Origin: VXOI01 sp965261945
GTDB taxonomy: Bacteria; Chloroflexota; Dehalococcoidia; Lucifugimonadales; UBA3495
NCBI GenBank assembly: GCA_965261945.1
Contig: CBDHEF010000002.1
Span: forward strand, 558,001-622,000
Direction of reading: 5' to 3'
DNA length: 64,000 bases
The notes under the pieces were generated by a model, which was given only the letters and a program-made list of their open reading frames with translations, ran no database searches and was not told the DNA's origin. Shown one piece after another: positions 7,973 to 16,311 of this stretch (position 1 is its first letter; each line of letters opens with the position of its first letter). The position numbers and the translations under genes were made by a program.

Positions 7973-8983
7973 TTAAACGCAGGCTGGTATGACCTTTTCT
8001 CCGAACAGCCGTATCGCCTTCATTATCTTCTCGTGGGGCGGGCCTCCCGAGTGGGCGTGGCGCAGCCGCAGCAGGAAATACTCTGCGCCCACGGCCTCGC
8101 TCCAGCGCTGGAACTCCGCCACGCATTCCTCCGGCTCCCCCAGTATCAACCGGTCCGGCCCCAGGTTGTCCAGGGTTATCTCGGCCACCGACCCGATGCT
8201 GCGGAACTCCGACAGGCCGTTGCGCCAGTAATACCTGTAGGCCGCCATCACCTCCGGGCCGTACACCTCAGCGGCCTCAGCCTGGGTCTCGGCCACCCAG
8301 GCGTCCCGCATCAGGACTACCAGCGGCTCCCGTCCCGCCTGTACCGCCGCCTCCCGGTAGGTATCCACCAGCTCGATGGTGTTGGCCAAGTCAGTGCTGG
8401 GTCCGGCCACGAAACCGTCGGCCATGCGTCCGGCCCGGCGCGCGCCCGTCGGGACGCTGGCCCCGATCCACAGGGGAGGAGAGGGCTGCTGGAAGGGACT
8501 GGGCCGGATGTGCAGGTTTTCCAGTTGGTGGTACTCGCCGTGGAAGGAGAAGGGTTCCCCGCTCCAGCAGTGGCGGATAATTTCGATCCCCTCTTCGAAC
8601 CGGCCCACCCGCTGGCGCACCGGCACCTCGAAGGCCCGGAAATCCGCCTCCTGGTATCCCAGACCCACGCCCAGTATGATTCTCCCCTTGGATACCAGGT
8701 CCAGGGTGATCACGTCCTCCGCCAGGTGGACCGGGTTGTGCAGGGGCAGCAGGATTACCGACGTGCCCACGTTCAGGGTGCTGGTGTGGGCGGCCACCGC
8801 CGTCGCCACTATCAGCGGTGACGGCAGAAACCCGTCCTGGTCCTGGTGGTGCTCGCCGAAAAAGCAGGAGTCGAAACCCACCTCCTCAGCCAGCCGGGCC
8901 TCGGCGATAACCTCGTCTATCCGTTGGTCCAGCCGCTCGCCCCGGGGCGGGTCGGCGATGGAGCTGTAAATGCCGAACTTCAT
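7973..8983 (-). CDS. Luciferase-like (LLM class) flavin-dependent oxidoreductase
   Basis: 336 residues, a TIM-barrel flavin enzyme of the bacterial luciferase superfamily. Signatures are MKFGIYSSIADPP at the start, FDSCFFGEHHQDQDGF (about 37-52), TSVILLPLHNPVHLAEDV and GRIILGVGLGY (about 102-112). It probably uses FMNH2 and O2, or F420, to oxidise an organic substrate; the substrate is unknown. The ATG at 8983 has an AGGAGA ribosome site. It forms a probable unit with the hydrolase downstream and is the first of four LLM paralogues in the window. Confidence 0.93.
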   Translation of the reverse strand: MKFGIYSSIADPPRGERLDQRIDEVIAEARLAEEVGFDSCFFGEHHQDQDGFLPSPLIVATAVAAHTSTLNVGTSVILLPLHNPVHLAEDVITLDLVSKGRIILGVGLGYQEADFRAFEVPVRQRVGRFEEGIEIIRHCWSGEPFSFHGEYHQLENLHIRPSPFQQPSPPLWIGASVPTGARRAGRMADGFVAGPSTDLANTIELVDTYREAAVQAGREPLVVLMRDAWVAETQAEAAEVYGPEVMAAYRYYWRNGLSEFRSIGSVAEITLDNLGPDRLILGEPEECVAEFQRWSEAVGAEYFLLRLRHAHSGGPPHEKIMKAIRLFGEKVIPACV

Positions 8984-8985
8984 AC

Positions 8986-9210
8986 TTGGTCTCTCCTATT
9001 TCTGCTATGGGGAAAGGCAACCTGTTCCTGGTCTTCCCGGGACTTCGTCAAAGGGACAGGTGGAAGGCTGTGCCCCGGGTCCAGCGCGAAGGGCCTTCCA
9101 TTCGAGGAATTGCACCGGAACTGGGGATCAACAGAGATTCCGCAGCAAACGCCCGGACACCGCGAGTCCGCCTGCGCGCCATATCCTGGCAACTCTACCG
9201 GCATCAATAT
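8986..9210 (+). pseudogene. Possible IS21-type transposase remnant
   Basis: In the + frame through 9082, the translation QREGPSIRGIAPELGINRDS resembles the helix-turn-helix start of IstA transposases, where SIREIARELGISRNTV is usual. The surrounding translation is not transposase-like and there is no catalytic domain. If real, it is a short dead remnant lying between the flavin monooxygenase and a truncated gene. A chance resemblance is possible. Confidence 0.3.
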
Positions 9211-9273
9211 CGGATACCATTGCTGGCTACGCGAGGGACATTTGCCATTGAAAGAACGCATCCCCGCCAAGGG

Positions 9274-9684
9274 TTAGCTGTCCAGCAGATTGCGCATCGC
9301 CTGCGGGGCGGCGACTGCGGCTCGCTCCGCCAACTCCACGGGGTGCCAGGGTGAAGATCGGGTGGTCTTGGTTGATGTGCTGCTGGCGTGGAAGTTGTAG
9401 GCACGGTCGCAGACCGCGGATACGGCCGCTGCGACCACCGGAAAATGCTCCGGCAGGCATCCGGCCATCACCGCGCTGACCGCCGCTTTCCCTGCGGGGA
9501 ACCGCTTGTGCCGGATGCCTTCGGTTCCCAGGATTTCCTCCGGGGCCAGTCCGCAGTAGTTAAACAGGGCTTGGACCCGTTCAGGAGTGGGCGGAACAAC
9601 AGGCAACCCGTCAGTCAGACCCTCCCGGAAATAGTAATCCAGGGGGCCTTCCCAGCCATCGAACTGCCACTGCTCAATCTGCAT
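9274..9684 (-). pseudogene. Truncated N-terminal part of an unknown conserved family
   Basis: 136 codons. The first about 100 residues (FREGLTDGLPVVPPTPERV, 20-38; AVMAGCLPEHFPVVAAAVSAV, 71-91; AYNFH) look like the start of a larger conserved protein of roughly 350 residues that I recall from Chloroflexota and proteobacteria. There the sequence continues with a long Gly/Asn-rich domain. Here it passes after NFH into a Ser/Thr-rich run and stops, so the 3' part seems deleted or shifted. It may be a pseudogene or a shortened protein. The function of the full family is not known to me. Confidence 0.5.
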
Positions 9685-10342
9685 GACAGCCCTACTCTAA
9701 GCCAAAATCGTTGACCGGCGCAATGGGACGGCAGACCGCCCGGCGCAGGAAGTGTCTGGGACGTCACCAAGGTGATGGGGCCGTATGGCTTAGCGCGAAG
9801 GCCGGAGTGAGCCGCGTCAATTACGCGAAGATTCCTGGAATACCTCCCGCGGACATACGACCACCACAGCAGCCTCAGGAGCACCCGATCCGGCTCCCCA
9901 GCCTGATTGAACTCATTGAGTTTGGCGGAGGGCGGTCACGTGGTCAAGCTTGGAAGCGATTCTGACCTGTGCCGTTGTTCAGCGGAAATGCCCGCGCCAA
10001 CTGGACAGCGAAAATGTTACAGTATGGAGAATGCGACATTGACGCAAAGAGAACAGGGAATCCACAGAGGCACGATTAAGAAATGTCCGGATGCCGAAAG
10101 CCCTCTGACGCGACCCCCCCGGGTGGTGGCTGCCACGCCGTTACCTGATACCATCGAGACCTATTCGAGTGACATTTACACTGAACGCTTAACCGGACAT
10201 TTCCCCTGAACTTCGACACCCCTAAGGACCAACTTCCCGCCGCCCTGGAAGGTGGCCTGTGTCGTCAAGATTCTATCGCGCTGATTGGTGACTGCCACAG
10301 GGTTAACCAGAGCATCCATTAGAGAAATGTACAGGGGGAGGA
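9685..10342. other. Long intergenic region
   Basis: About 660 bases with no credible gene. The copy at 9748-9761 of ggaagtgtctggga recurs at 10711-10724, so this spacer and the cupin gene are bracketed by a 14-bp direct repeat. Stop codons are frequent in all frames and the sequence looks like decayed DNA. The cupin ribosome site (gggggagg) lies at its right end. Confidence 0.45.
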
Positions 10343-10675
10343 ATGGCGATATACCGTGTCTTTTCGGACGCCGATGGCGAGAGCCACATAGAGGACCTGA
10401 AGCTGGAGGAGCACCCGGAGCTGGGGGCGCTGATAAATGTGTCCGAGGTACGGGTGCAGGAGTTTGACGGGTCGCGCCACAGGGACTTTAATCCCCTGCC
10501 CGAGCGCAGGTTGATCATCCATCTGTCCGGCGAGGTGGAGATCGGAGCCAGCGACGGCGCGAAACGGGTGCTGCGGGCCGGGGATATCCGGCTGATGGAG
10601 GACGTCACCGGCAAGGGTCATTCGCACAACGACCTGACCCCATCGGCCGCGGTCTACGTCCTGCTGAACGACTGA
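10343..10675 (+). CDS. Cupin-fold small protein
   Basis: 110 residues starting at ATG 10343 behind a strong GGGGGAGG ribosome site. The strand pattern RRLIIHLSGEVEIGASDG (about 54-71), then RVLRAGDIRLMEDVTGKGHSHND, then AAVYVLLND, follows the two cupin motifs. The conserved histidines are reduced to the HSHND pair. It is likely a single-domain cupin that binds a metal or small ligand. It stands alone between long non-coding stretches, followed by a hairpin. Substrate and role are unknown. Confidence 0.65.
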   Translation: MAIYRVFSDADGESHIEDLKLEEHPELGALINVSEVRVQEFDGSRHRDFNPLPERRLIIHLSGEVEIGASDGAKRVLRAGDIRLMEDVTGKGHSHNDLTPSAAVYVLLND

Positions 10676-11082
10676 TTGACCATTTTGCCCGGCATCGCCC
10701 GGTCAAAATGGGAAGTGTCTGGGAACCCGGGCACAGTAGCCCAGGCTGTCCAGACTTTTCGAGATTTCTATGGCGTAAACGGCGCTCCAAAGTCGAGACG
10801 GCGGATTCCCGCGAAGGCGGGAATGGCGGGTTAGGCGCAGGTCGGGATAGCCAAACACCCTCTAATGCAATCGGGAGAAACGGCAGTCGGGTCGGTTCCG
10901 TTTGCTTGCAGGGTGTGGCTGTTTGCGGACTCCCATTTCAGCTTCAGTATTTCATCGTAAGGCGCCTTATGCCCTACAAGCAAACGGAACCCTTGCTGCT
11001 GACACGGGTGGCGGGCCTCTAACTCAGTTCCGGCTAAGTCCTGTATAGCTGCCTGGGCCAGCTTGTTCCAAGTTGTTTTTCA
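10676..11082. other. Intergenic region with a REP-like hairpin
   Basis: About 400 bases between convergent genes. attcccgc (10805-10812), loop gaag and gcgggaat (10817-10824) form a perfect 8-bp stem, the gattcccgc/gcgggaatgg palindrome seen dispersed in many bacterial genomes. No coding frame is convincing. Confidence 0.5.
10680..10711 (+). terminator. Hairpin after the cupin gene
   Basis: ccattttg (10680-10687) pairs with caaaatgg (10704-10711) across a 16-base GC-rich loop, starting a few bases after the cupin stop. There is no clear T-run, so termination is only likely. Confidence 0.4.
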
Positions 11083-11766
11083 TCAAGTGCGCGTTGCAAT
11101 CCATACGACATGATGTGAGCCTCCTTTGCGGTTGCTTCCACCATTCGCTCGCACCTTGACTTCATTAACTTCGAAACCGGCACGGCGCAACCGTCTGACG
11201 AATGCCGGTTGAGGTCCGGCGGACCAAATCGCCAATGTACCGCCGCTTCGTAACGCAGCGTAGGTGGTGGCCAGCCCCGAATTGCTGTATAGCCAGTCGT
11301 TGCCCTTTCGGACTATCGCCTCCGGCCCATTGTCAACGTCAAGCATGATGGCATCGTAGGAACCTCCGGCGGTCTCTATCAGTTGAATAACATCGGCTTC
11401 ATGGAGTTCAACCCGTCCGTCGTCAAGAGGGCGGCCGGCAAGATCGGCAAGCACTCCCTTGTTCCACTCAACCACGGCTGGCACCAGCTCTGCGACTACC
11501 ACTTGAGCATCCTCGCCAAGAATGTCCAGCGCCGTTCTTACTGAGTATCCCATGCCCAGGCCGCCAATCAGGACGCGGGCCCTCGGATGTGCTGCCAGGT
11601 TTTGACACCCTAGACTGGCCATAGCTTCTTCTGATCCGTAGGTACGGCTGTTCATGAGTTCCAAATTATCCGCTTTGATCGAAAACTCGGAGCCACGCCG
11701 GTACAGAACGAGTTCTGCTCCTCCTCCGGGAGTTTTTGCCCGGCCAAGCAACTGCCAGGGATTCAT
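11083..11766 (-). CDS. Spermidine-synthase-like SAM-binding protein
   Basis: 227 residues of Rossmann type. The nucleotide-binding glycine loop is RVLIGGLGMGYSVRTAL (64-80), followed by VVVAELVPAVVEWNKG with the acidic residue expected to bind the SAM ribose, and YDAIMLDVDNGPEAIV at the active-site strand. This is the pattern of spermidine-synthase-like proteins often found as stand-alone genes. It lacks the usual N-terminal beta-barrel of true SpeE, so polyamine synthesis is doubtful and a methyltransferase or aminopropyl-like activity is possible. It is monocistronic on the minus strand, upstream of no obvious partner. Confidence 0.8.
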   Translation of the reverse strand: MNPWQLLGRAKTPGGGAELVLYRRGSEFSIKADNLELMNSRTYGSEEAMASLGCQNLAAHPRARVLIGGLGMGYSVRTALDILGEDAQVVVAELVPAVVEWNKGVLADLAGRPLDDGRVELHEADVIQLIETAGGSYDAIMLDVDNGPEAIVRKGNDWLYSNSGLATTYAALRSGGTLAIWSAGPQPAFVRRLRRAGFEVNEVKVRANGGSNRKGGSHHVVWIATRT

Positions 11767-12034
11767 TGATGCCTCGCGTAACCGAGATTTGCGCTGCGTG
11801 ACTTAGCCGCGTCGACATAACCCGCCCATCCAAGTCGCCTCAAATCCTTGACCTTGACCGCAGTCAGCCTTGCCATACCTATAACTTCCTAGCCATTTCC
11901 CACGCCTGATCGTGGATGTGGAAAACTAGAACGAAAGGCAATGGACAAAACAAGGAGCAGATGGCGCCGAAGCAAAGCTGAATGTGGGGGACAGGACTAT
12001 CTTGGAAGGTGCTGGGCGGTAGTGAGTGATAAGA

Positions 12035-12120
12035 TGGTGCCGAAGGTCAGAGTCGAACTGACACGAGGTTTCCCTCACCGGTTTTTGAGACCGGCGCGTC
12101 TACCATTCCGCCACTTCGGC
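12035..12120 (-). tRNA. tRNA-Leu (anticodon CAA)
   Basis: On the minus strand the sequence begins GCCGAAGTGGCGGAATGGT and folds as a class II tRNA. The acceptor GCCGAAG (12114-12120) pairs with CTTCGGC (12039-12045). The anticodon stem CCGGT/ACCGG holds loop CTCAAAA, so the anticodon is CAA (Leu, codon UUG). A long variable arm (TGAGGGAAACCTCG) and the T-arm GTTCGAC follow. The 3' CCA is encoded at 12035-12037. Confidence 0.95.
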
Positions 12121-12165
12121 ATACCAACGAATTTACCTACCTTTGGGAAATGGGCGTTCATATTG

Positions 12166-12171
12166 ATTATA
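12166..12171 (-). promoter_or_regulatory. Probable -10 box of the tRNA-Leu promoter
   Basis: A perfect TATAAT on the minus strand about 45 bases upstream of the tRNA 5' end. The -35 region is weak. Confidence 0.45.
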
Positions 12172-12209
12172 CCACCCCCAGGTCTGTATGTACCTGCTAA
12201 TCCTCGATG

Positions 12210-12236
12210 TTGAATGTTTAACGGATTGAATGTTTA
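12210..12236. repeat. Imperfect 16-bp tandem duplication
   Basis: ttgaatgttta occurs at 12210-12220 and again at 12226-12236, within 16-base units. Non-coding. Confidence 0.75.
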
Positions 12237-12633
12237 CCGGCTTTTGTACAAAGTCCAGATTATGGTTTGCTCCAATTCCTTGGTTCCTTGGTCGGAGCGG
12301 CCCGGCGTTTGGGGCGTCTGCCTTTCTGATTTTTCTGACCTTGCTGGTCCACGATCCCGGTTTCCGGTCTCACCACAGCCTGTGGCGGCGCGGGCGTTTT
12401 GCTTTTCACCTTCACCGTTCTTTGTCTGCGGGGCATCGGCGACCCAGATAAAGGCAGTTCCCGGCCTACGGGCAGGGCGCACATTACGATTAAAGACTGT
12501 AACCCTGTCAGTTCGTACCGATTGGCAATGCCGACCATCCACTTTGCTCAATTTGAGATGTGATTTGCTCCTTTATCAATCTCAGTTCGCTGGGATTCGC
12601 TTGCGCCCGCTTCCACTTGGACGCGGGATTAGC

Positions 12634-12663
12634 TTGACGGGCGAAATTCGGAAAACATATAAT
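12634..12663 (+). promoter_or_regulatory. Sigma-70 promoter of the rpmH operon
   Basis: TTGACG (12634-12639) and a perfect TATAAT (12658-12663) are separated by 18 bases, about 22 bases before the rpmH ATG. This is the clearest housekeeping promoter in the window. Confidence 0.75.
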
Positions 12664-12685
12664 CTGCGTGGTAGGTTATTGAAAA

Positions 12686-12823
12686 ATGCCAAAAAGAACG
12701 TATCAACCGAAAAAGCGCCGCCGCGCCCGTGTTCATGGCTTTCGCTCCCGTTCTGCAACGTCCGACGGGCGGGCCGTGTTGCGGCGACGGCGGTTCAAAG
12801 GCCGCCACAAGCTGAGCGTGTAA
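12686..12823 (+). CDS. rpmH: 50S ribosomal protein L34
   Basis: 45 residues, MPKRTYQPKKRRRARVHGFR followed by SRSATSDGRAVLRRRRFKGR and HKLSV. This is canonical L34, a component of the large ribosomal subunit. It is the first gene of the rpmH-rnpA-yidD-yidC-jag cluster and sits just behind a strong sigma-70 promoter, so its leader is very short. It ends 26 bases before rnpA. Confidence 0.97.
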   Translation: MPKRTYQPKKRRRARVHGFRSRSATSDGRAVLRRRRFKGRHKLSV

Positions 12824-12849
12824 TGTCCTGCGCCCGGTAAGGTCCGGCA

Positions 12850-13251
12850 ATGCAACGCAGGCACCGCATCTCGGGCGCCAAACGGCATTCGCAGATTCAC
12901 CAGGAAGGCGTCAGCGCCGCCAATCGGCTGCTGGTTATCCGGTACTTGGCCAATGGGCTTGATCATAACAGGTTCGCCTTCGTGGTCAGCAAACGAGTCG
13001 GAAACGCCGTTGTCCGCAATCGGGTGAAGCGCAGGCTGAGGGAAGCGGTGCGAGAAAGGCCGGTGTCTCCGGGGTGGGACGTGGTGTTCATCGCCCGAAG
13101 GGGCGTGGAGAATGCCAGTTACCGCGAGTTGAGCCGCGCCACATGGAACCTGTTGCGGCGCAGTCGCATCGCGGCTGGCGAAGTGCGCGGGCCAGTTTCC
13201 GGTGTGCATGAGACCAGCATTTCCAGCCCTGGCGGGGAATCGTCCCAATGA
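12850..13251 (+). CDS. rnpA: Ribonuclease P protein component
   Basis: 133 residues. The core FAFVVSKRVGNAVVRNRVKRRLRE (about 43-66) carries the RNR signature that contacts the RNase P RNA and metal ions. The WDVVFIARRG strand follows at about 76-85. The protein helps the catalytic RNA bind pre-tRNA leaders. The C-terminus is extended and Ser/Gly-rich compared with the usual about 120 residues. Its stop overlaps the yidD start, indicating coupling. Order and strand match the classic rpmH-rnpA-yidD-yidC arrangement. Confidence 0.95.
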   Translation: MQRRHRISGAKRHSQIHQEGVSAANRLLVIRYLANGLDHNRFAFVVSKRVGNAVVRNRVKRRLREAVRERPVSPGWDVVFIARRGVENASYRELSRATWNLLRRSRIAAGEVRGPVSGVHETSISSPGGESSQ

Positions 13252-13457
13252 AGTCGGCGGTCCTTTGGTGCATTCGCGCCTATCAGGTGAGTCTGTCCCC
13301 GCTTTTGCCAACTTCTTGCAGGTATCTGCCCAGTTGTTCCCATTATTCCCACGACGCAGTGAACCGATACGGTGTGTTAAAGGGTGCCTGGCTCGGCGCC
13401 AAACGCCTGGCCCGCTGTCATCCCTTGGGGGGCAAGGGATACGACCCGGTGCCTTGA
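13248..13457 (+). CDS. yidD: Membrane protein insertion efficiency factor YidD
   Basis: 69 residues. IRAYQVSLSPLLPTSCRYLPSCSHYSHDAV is the YidD signature, with the three conserved cysteines (CRYxPSCSHY), and GAWLGAKRLARCHPLGGKGYDPVP is its usual end. It is a small peripheral inner-membrane protein that assists YidC-dependent insertion. It overlaps rnpA by four bases (ATGA). The fit to the family is nearly complete. Confidence 0.96.
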   Translation: MKSAVLWCIRAYQVSLSPLLPTSCRYLPSCSHYSHDAVNRYGVLKGAWLGAKRLARCHPLGGKGYDPVP

Positions 13458-13485
13458 GTAATCGGACTCTTCGTTTGAGCTGAAT

Positions 13486-14766
13486 TTGCTCCGACGTTCT
13501 TACCGTTCCGCAAATAATCCCGGGGCCGCTCCTGCAACCAGCCGGGCTAACGAGCCAGCCAACGCTGAGCTCACTTCGCCGGGCCGCGGTTTCGGGGCGC
13601 TTAGAGTTTTCACGAGCCGCTCTGTCCTGCTGGCCGTCGCAGCCGCGTTGCTTACGCTGACGCTGCTCGCCTGCACCCGGGACATAGGCGGCGTCAGTTC
13701 CGGCTGGAACGCGCTGGCCAGCGCCGATGGCGTGGTTTACGTCGGAACCAAGGACGGCCGTGTGCAGGCTCTCATAGACAACGGCTTTGAGGGTGTGCGG
13801 CCCTACTGGACCTTCCCCCCAGCGGAAGGTACGGATAACCTTAAGGGTGTCTACTCCACGCCGGTCGTGGTCGATCAGCTTCAGCTACTGTATGTCGCCG
13901 GAGAAAACGGTTATCTCTACGCGCTGGAAGTGGAGAGCGGAAGTATCTCCGACCGGGGCTGGCGGCGACCCCAGGGACAGCCGCAGAACCTGGGGGGCCT
14001 GGTGGCAGGCCCGGCATACGACCCGATAAACGAACTGCTTCTCGTTCCTTCCGAGAACGGAAGTGTTTACGGGTACATCGCCGACACCGGCGAGAGCCTT
14101 TGGGACAGTCCATTCGTCACCGGCGACAAAATCTGGTCTACGCCGGTGGTGAGCAACGGCGTAGGTTATTTCGGCTCCCACGACCACCGCGTTTATGCCG
14201 TCAACCTGGCCACTGGACAGGAAATATGGAGCTACGAGACCGGCGGTGTAGTCGCTGGGAGGCCGATGCTGTTTGACGGAATGGTAATCGTCGGTTCCTT
14301 CGACAGAAATCTCTACGCCCTGGATGCCATTGACGGCGACGTGCGCTGGCAGTTTGAGGGGGAGAACTGGTTCTGGGCCGGGGCGGTAACCAACGGCGAG
14401 ACTATATTCGCCCCCAACATGGATGGATACATCTACGCTCTCGACCGCAACGGCATCCTACAGTGGAAGTACGACGCCGGAGACTCGATTGTATCGCCGC
14501 CCGTTCTCGTGCCGAGGGGGCTGGTGGTGGCTCCCAGAGACGGACGCCTGCTGCTGCTTGACGTAAGTAATTCCAGGGACCGCACTGTGGCCCAGCGCCT
14601 GCTTTCTTCCCAGAGGCTCGGAGACGCCCAGATAATGGCTCCCCTGGTGGTGGTGGGAGAGTCGGTCTATGTCGGCTCGGAGGACGGAAGCGTCCGCCGG
14701 GTGGAGATCAAGGGCGGCCAGGTGGAGATGTGGTGCTGGCATCATGAGAACACTCAATGCAGCTAA
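13486..14766 (+). CDS. PQQ-type beta-propeller lipoprotein
   Basis: 426 residues from TTG 13486. A hydrophobic stretch (47-62) ends in LTLLAC, a lipobox with Cys63, so the protein is probably a surface-anchored lipoprotein. The N-terminal 46 residues are long for a signal peptide, so the true start may be later. Repeats such as YVGTKDGRVQAL, LYVAGENGYLYALEVESG and VYAVNLATGQEIWSYETGG are blades of a PQQ/BamB-like propeller. Lying between yidD and yidC, it may act as a scaffold in envelope protein assembly; this is inference, since similar propellers also occur in dehydrogenases. Confidence 0.82.
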   Translation: MLRRSYRSANNPGAAPATSRANEPANAELTSPGRGFGALRVFTSRSVLLAVAAALLTLTLLACTRDIGGVSSGWNALASADGVVYVGTKDGRVQALIDNGFEGVRPYWTFPPAEGTDNLKGVYSTPVVVDQLQLLYVAGENGYLYALEVESGSISDRGWRRPQGQPQNLGGLVAGPAYDPINELLLVPSENGSVYGYIADTGESLWDSPFVTGDKIWSTPVVSNGVGYFGSHDHRVYAVNLATGQEIWSYETGGVVAGRPMLFDGMVIVGSFDRNLYALDAIDGDVRWQFEGENWFWAGAVTNGETIFAPNMDGYIYALDRNGILQWKYDAGDSIVSPPVLVPRGLVVAPRDGRLLLLDVSNSRDRTVAQRLLSSQRLGDAQIMAPLVVVGESVYVGSEDGSVRRVEIKGGQVEMWCWHHENTQCS

Positions 14767-14822
14767 TCGGTCGACCGAGTCAATCCGCTTGCCGGGCTGG
14801 GCAGGCGGCGAGGTAGGGCCCT

Positions 14823-15746
14823 TTGGGTATCGACGACCTCTGGCGAGAAATAATCATCCGGCCCTTGTTGAATCTGCTGGTGGTGCTTTATACCATCTGC
14901 TTCAGCAATATGGGCGTCGCTATTATCGTATTCACCGTCATAGTCCGGCTGGTGACGCTGCCCCTCACCATCAAGCAGTTGCGCCAGATGAAGGCGATGA
15001 CGGACCTCCAGCCGCGAATGCGGGAAATTCAGGAGCGATACTCCCGCGACCGCCAGAGGGTATCCCAAGAAACCATGAGGATGTACCGGGAGGCCGGGGT
15101 GAACCCGGTGGGCTGCCTCGGCCCGCTGGTAATCCAGATGCCTATCCTGTTCGGCCTGTTCCGGGTGCTGATCCAGACACTGTACTCCCGTCCCGACCAC
15201 CTGGTGGCGCTGTCGGAAAAGTTCTACACCTGGATTCCCGTGTTTCCCATCTATACCGCCGCGCCGTTGAGCGCTTCCTTCCTCTGGATGGACCTGTCGG
15301 AGCCGGACCCCACCAAGGTGGTCATGCCGGTGCTGGTCTTCGTTTCCACCTGGCTCCAGCAGAAAATGACCATGACCCCGTCCACGGACCCCCGTCAGTC
15401 CACCAATCAGATGATGATGCTGTGGCTGATGCCGCTGATGATCGCTTTCTTCTCCTTTACCCTGCCCAGCGGACTCTCGCTTTACTGGGCGGCTTCCAAC
15501 ATAATCGGAATCGGCATTCAGTATTTCATAACGGGATGGCAACCCATATTCCCGCTGTTCCCCAAGGCGGAGCCGGCGCCTGTTAATGCGCCGTCTTCAT
15601 CAGCCCGCTACGACGAACCTGAGGAGGTTGATGGCAATGCAAGAACCTCTCGTAATGAGCGCCCGAACCGTCGAAGAAGCAATCGAGCTGGCTCTGAAAG
15701 AGCTAGACGTAGACCGCGACGGGGCCGAGGTCGAAGTGCTAAGTAG
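14823..15746 (+). CDS. yidC: Membrane protein insertase YidC/Oxa1
   Basis: 307 residues from TTG 14823. It has the YidC2/Oxa1 core of five transmembrane segments without the large periplasmic domain. The first segment (LLNLLVVLYTICFSN) leads into VAIIVFTVIVRLVTLPLTIKQ with Arg42, the conserved positive residue of the hydrophilic groove. The cytoplasmic helical hairpin is KAMTDLQPRMREIQERY. MMMLWLMPLMIAFFSFTLPSGLSLYW is the signature of the last segments. The C-terminal about 45 residues are rich in Arg, suited to binding ribosomes. The last 110 bases overlap jag in another frame. Confidence 0.95.
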   Translation: MGIDDLWREIIIRPLLNLLVVLYTICFSNMGVAIIVFTVIVRLVTLPLTIKQLRQMKAMTDLQPRMREIQERYSRDRQRVSQETMRMYREAGVNPVGCLGPLVIQMPILFGLFRVLIQTLYSRPDHLVALSEKFYTWIPVFPIYTAAPLSASFLWMDLSEPDPTKVVMPVLVFVSTWLQQKMTMTPSTDPRQSTNQMMMLWLMPLMIAFFSFTLPSGLSLYWAASNIIGIGIQYFITGWQPIFPLFPKAEPAPVNAPSSSARYDEPEEVDGNARTSRNERPNRRRSNRAGSERARRRPRRGRGRSAK

Positions 15747-16311
15747 AGGCAAGGCCGGCTTTCTGGGCATAGGCGCGGAACTGGCGCGGGTCCGCGTTAG
15801 CCGGCTCGGCGCAGGCGGCCCTGCCGACGCCGGAGAGACCGGAGAAGATACCGCCGCCGCGCTGGCAACCGCCGCTGTAGGCCGCATTCTGGAGGCCGCC
15901 GGCGTCAACGTCACACGTACCCTGCGTTCCCCACACGACCCGGAGGCCGGCGGCCCGATAATCGACCTGGCCGGCGAGGACTCGGGACTGCTCATCGGCC
16001 GCCGCGGCCAGACCCTCCAGGCGTTGCAATTCCTGGTGACGCTCATAGTCCGCAGGAAGCTGGGCGAGGATGTCCGGGTGGTGCTTGACGTGGAGAACTA
16101 CCGGCAGCGCCGCGAGACGTCGCTCCGGGACATGGCCGCCAAGGTGGCTTCGCGGGTGGCGCAGACCAATCGCAGCATCACCCTGGAACCCATGCCCCCG
16201 GCCGACCGCCGCATCATCCACACTTCGCTGGCGGAGCATCCAGAGGTGAGGACAGAAAGCGCCGGCGAGGGCGAAAACAGGAAAGTAACCATCATGCCCC
16301 GGCGGGACTGA
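15637..16311 (+). CDS. jag: Jag/KhpB family RNA-binding protein
   Basis: 224 residues if started at ATG 15637, nine bases after a GAGGAGG ribosome site; an ATG at 15631 and a longer frame from 15586 are less likely. The Jag-N domain is ARTVEEAIELALKELD plus EVLSRGKAGFLGIG. The KH domain has the GRRG loop in LLIGRRGQTLQAL. The R3H domain follows (RRETSLRDMAAKVASRV, then MPPADRRIIHTSL). It binds RNA and is linked to cell division and envelope growth in Gram-positives. The gene begins inside the yidC tail, so the pair is translationally coupled. Confidence 0.93.
   Translation: MQEPLVMSARTVEEAIELALKELDVDRDGAEVEVLSRGKAGFLGIGAELARVRVSRLGAGGPADAGETGEDTAAALATAAVGRILEAAGVNVTRTLRSPHDPEAGGPIIDLAGEDSGLLIGRRGQTLQALQFLVTLIVRRKLGEDVRVVLDVENYRQRRETSLRDMAAKVASRVAQTNRSITLEPMPPADRRIIHTSLAEHPEVRTESAGEGENRKVTIMPRRD

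Larger units (their letters stand above)
12121..12633. other. Spacer between tRNA-Leu and rpmH
   Basis: About 510 bases. A minus-strand frame (12260-12538) would encode a basic peptide with no ribosome site and is not called. I looked for an oriC or dnaA here because the rpmH cluster often lies beside them. No cluster of TTATCCACA-type boxes and no dnaA are visible. Confidence 0.45.

Noticed and set aside
11941..12213. 90-codon plus-strand frame across the tRNA-Leu gene
   Set aside because: It runs antisense through a clear tRNA and has no independent support.
12260..12538. Minus-strand frame encoding a basic 92-residue peptide upstream of rpmH
   Set aside because: No ribosome site or homologous motif; it lies in a spacer with three open frames on both strands.
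12121..12690. Possible replication origin beside rpmH
   Set aside because: The rpmH-yidC cluster is often near oriC, but no DnaA-box cluster, dnaA or dnaN is visible and a tRNA gene lies upstream instead.
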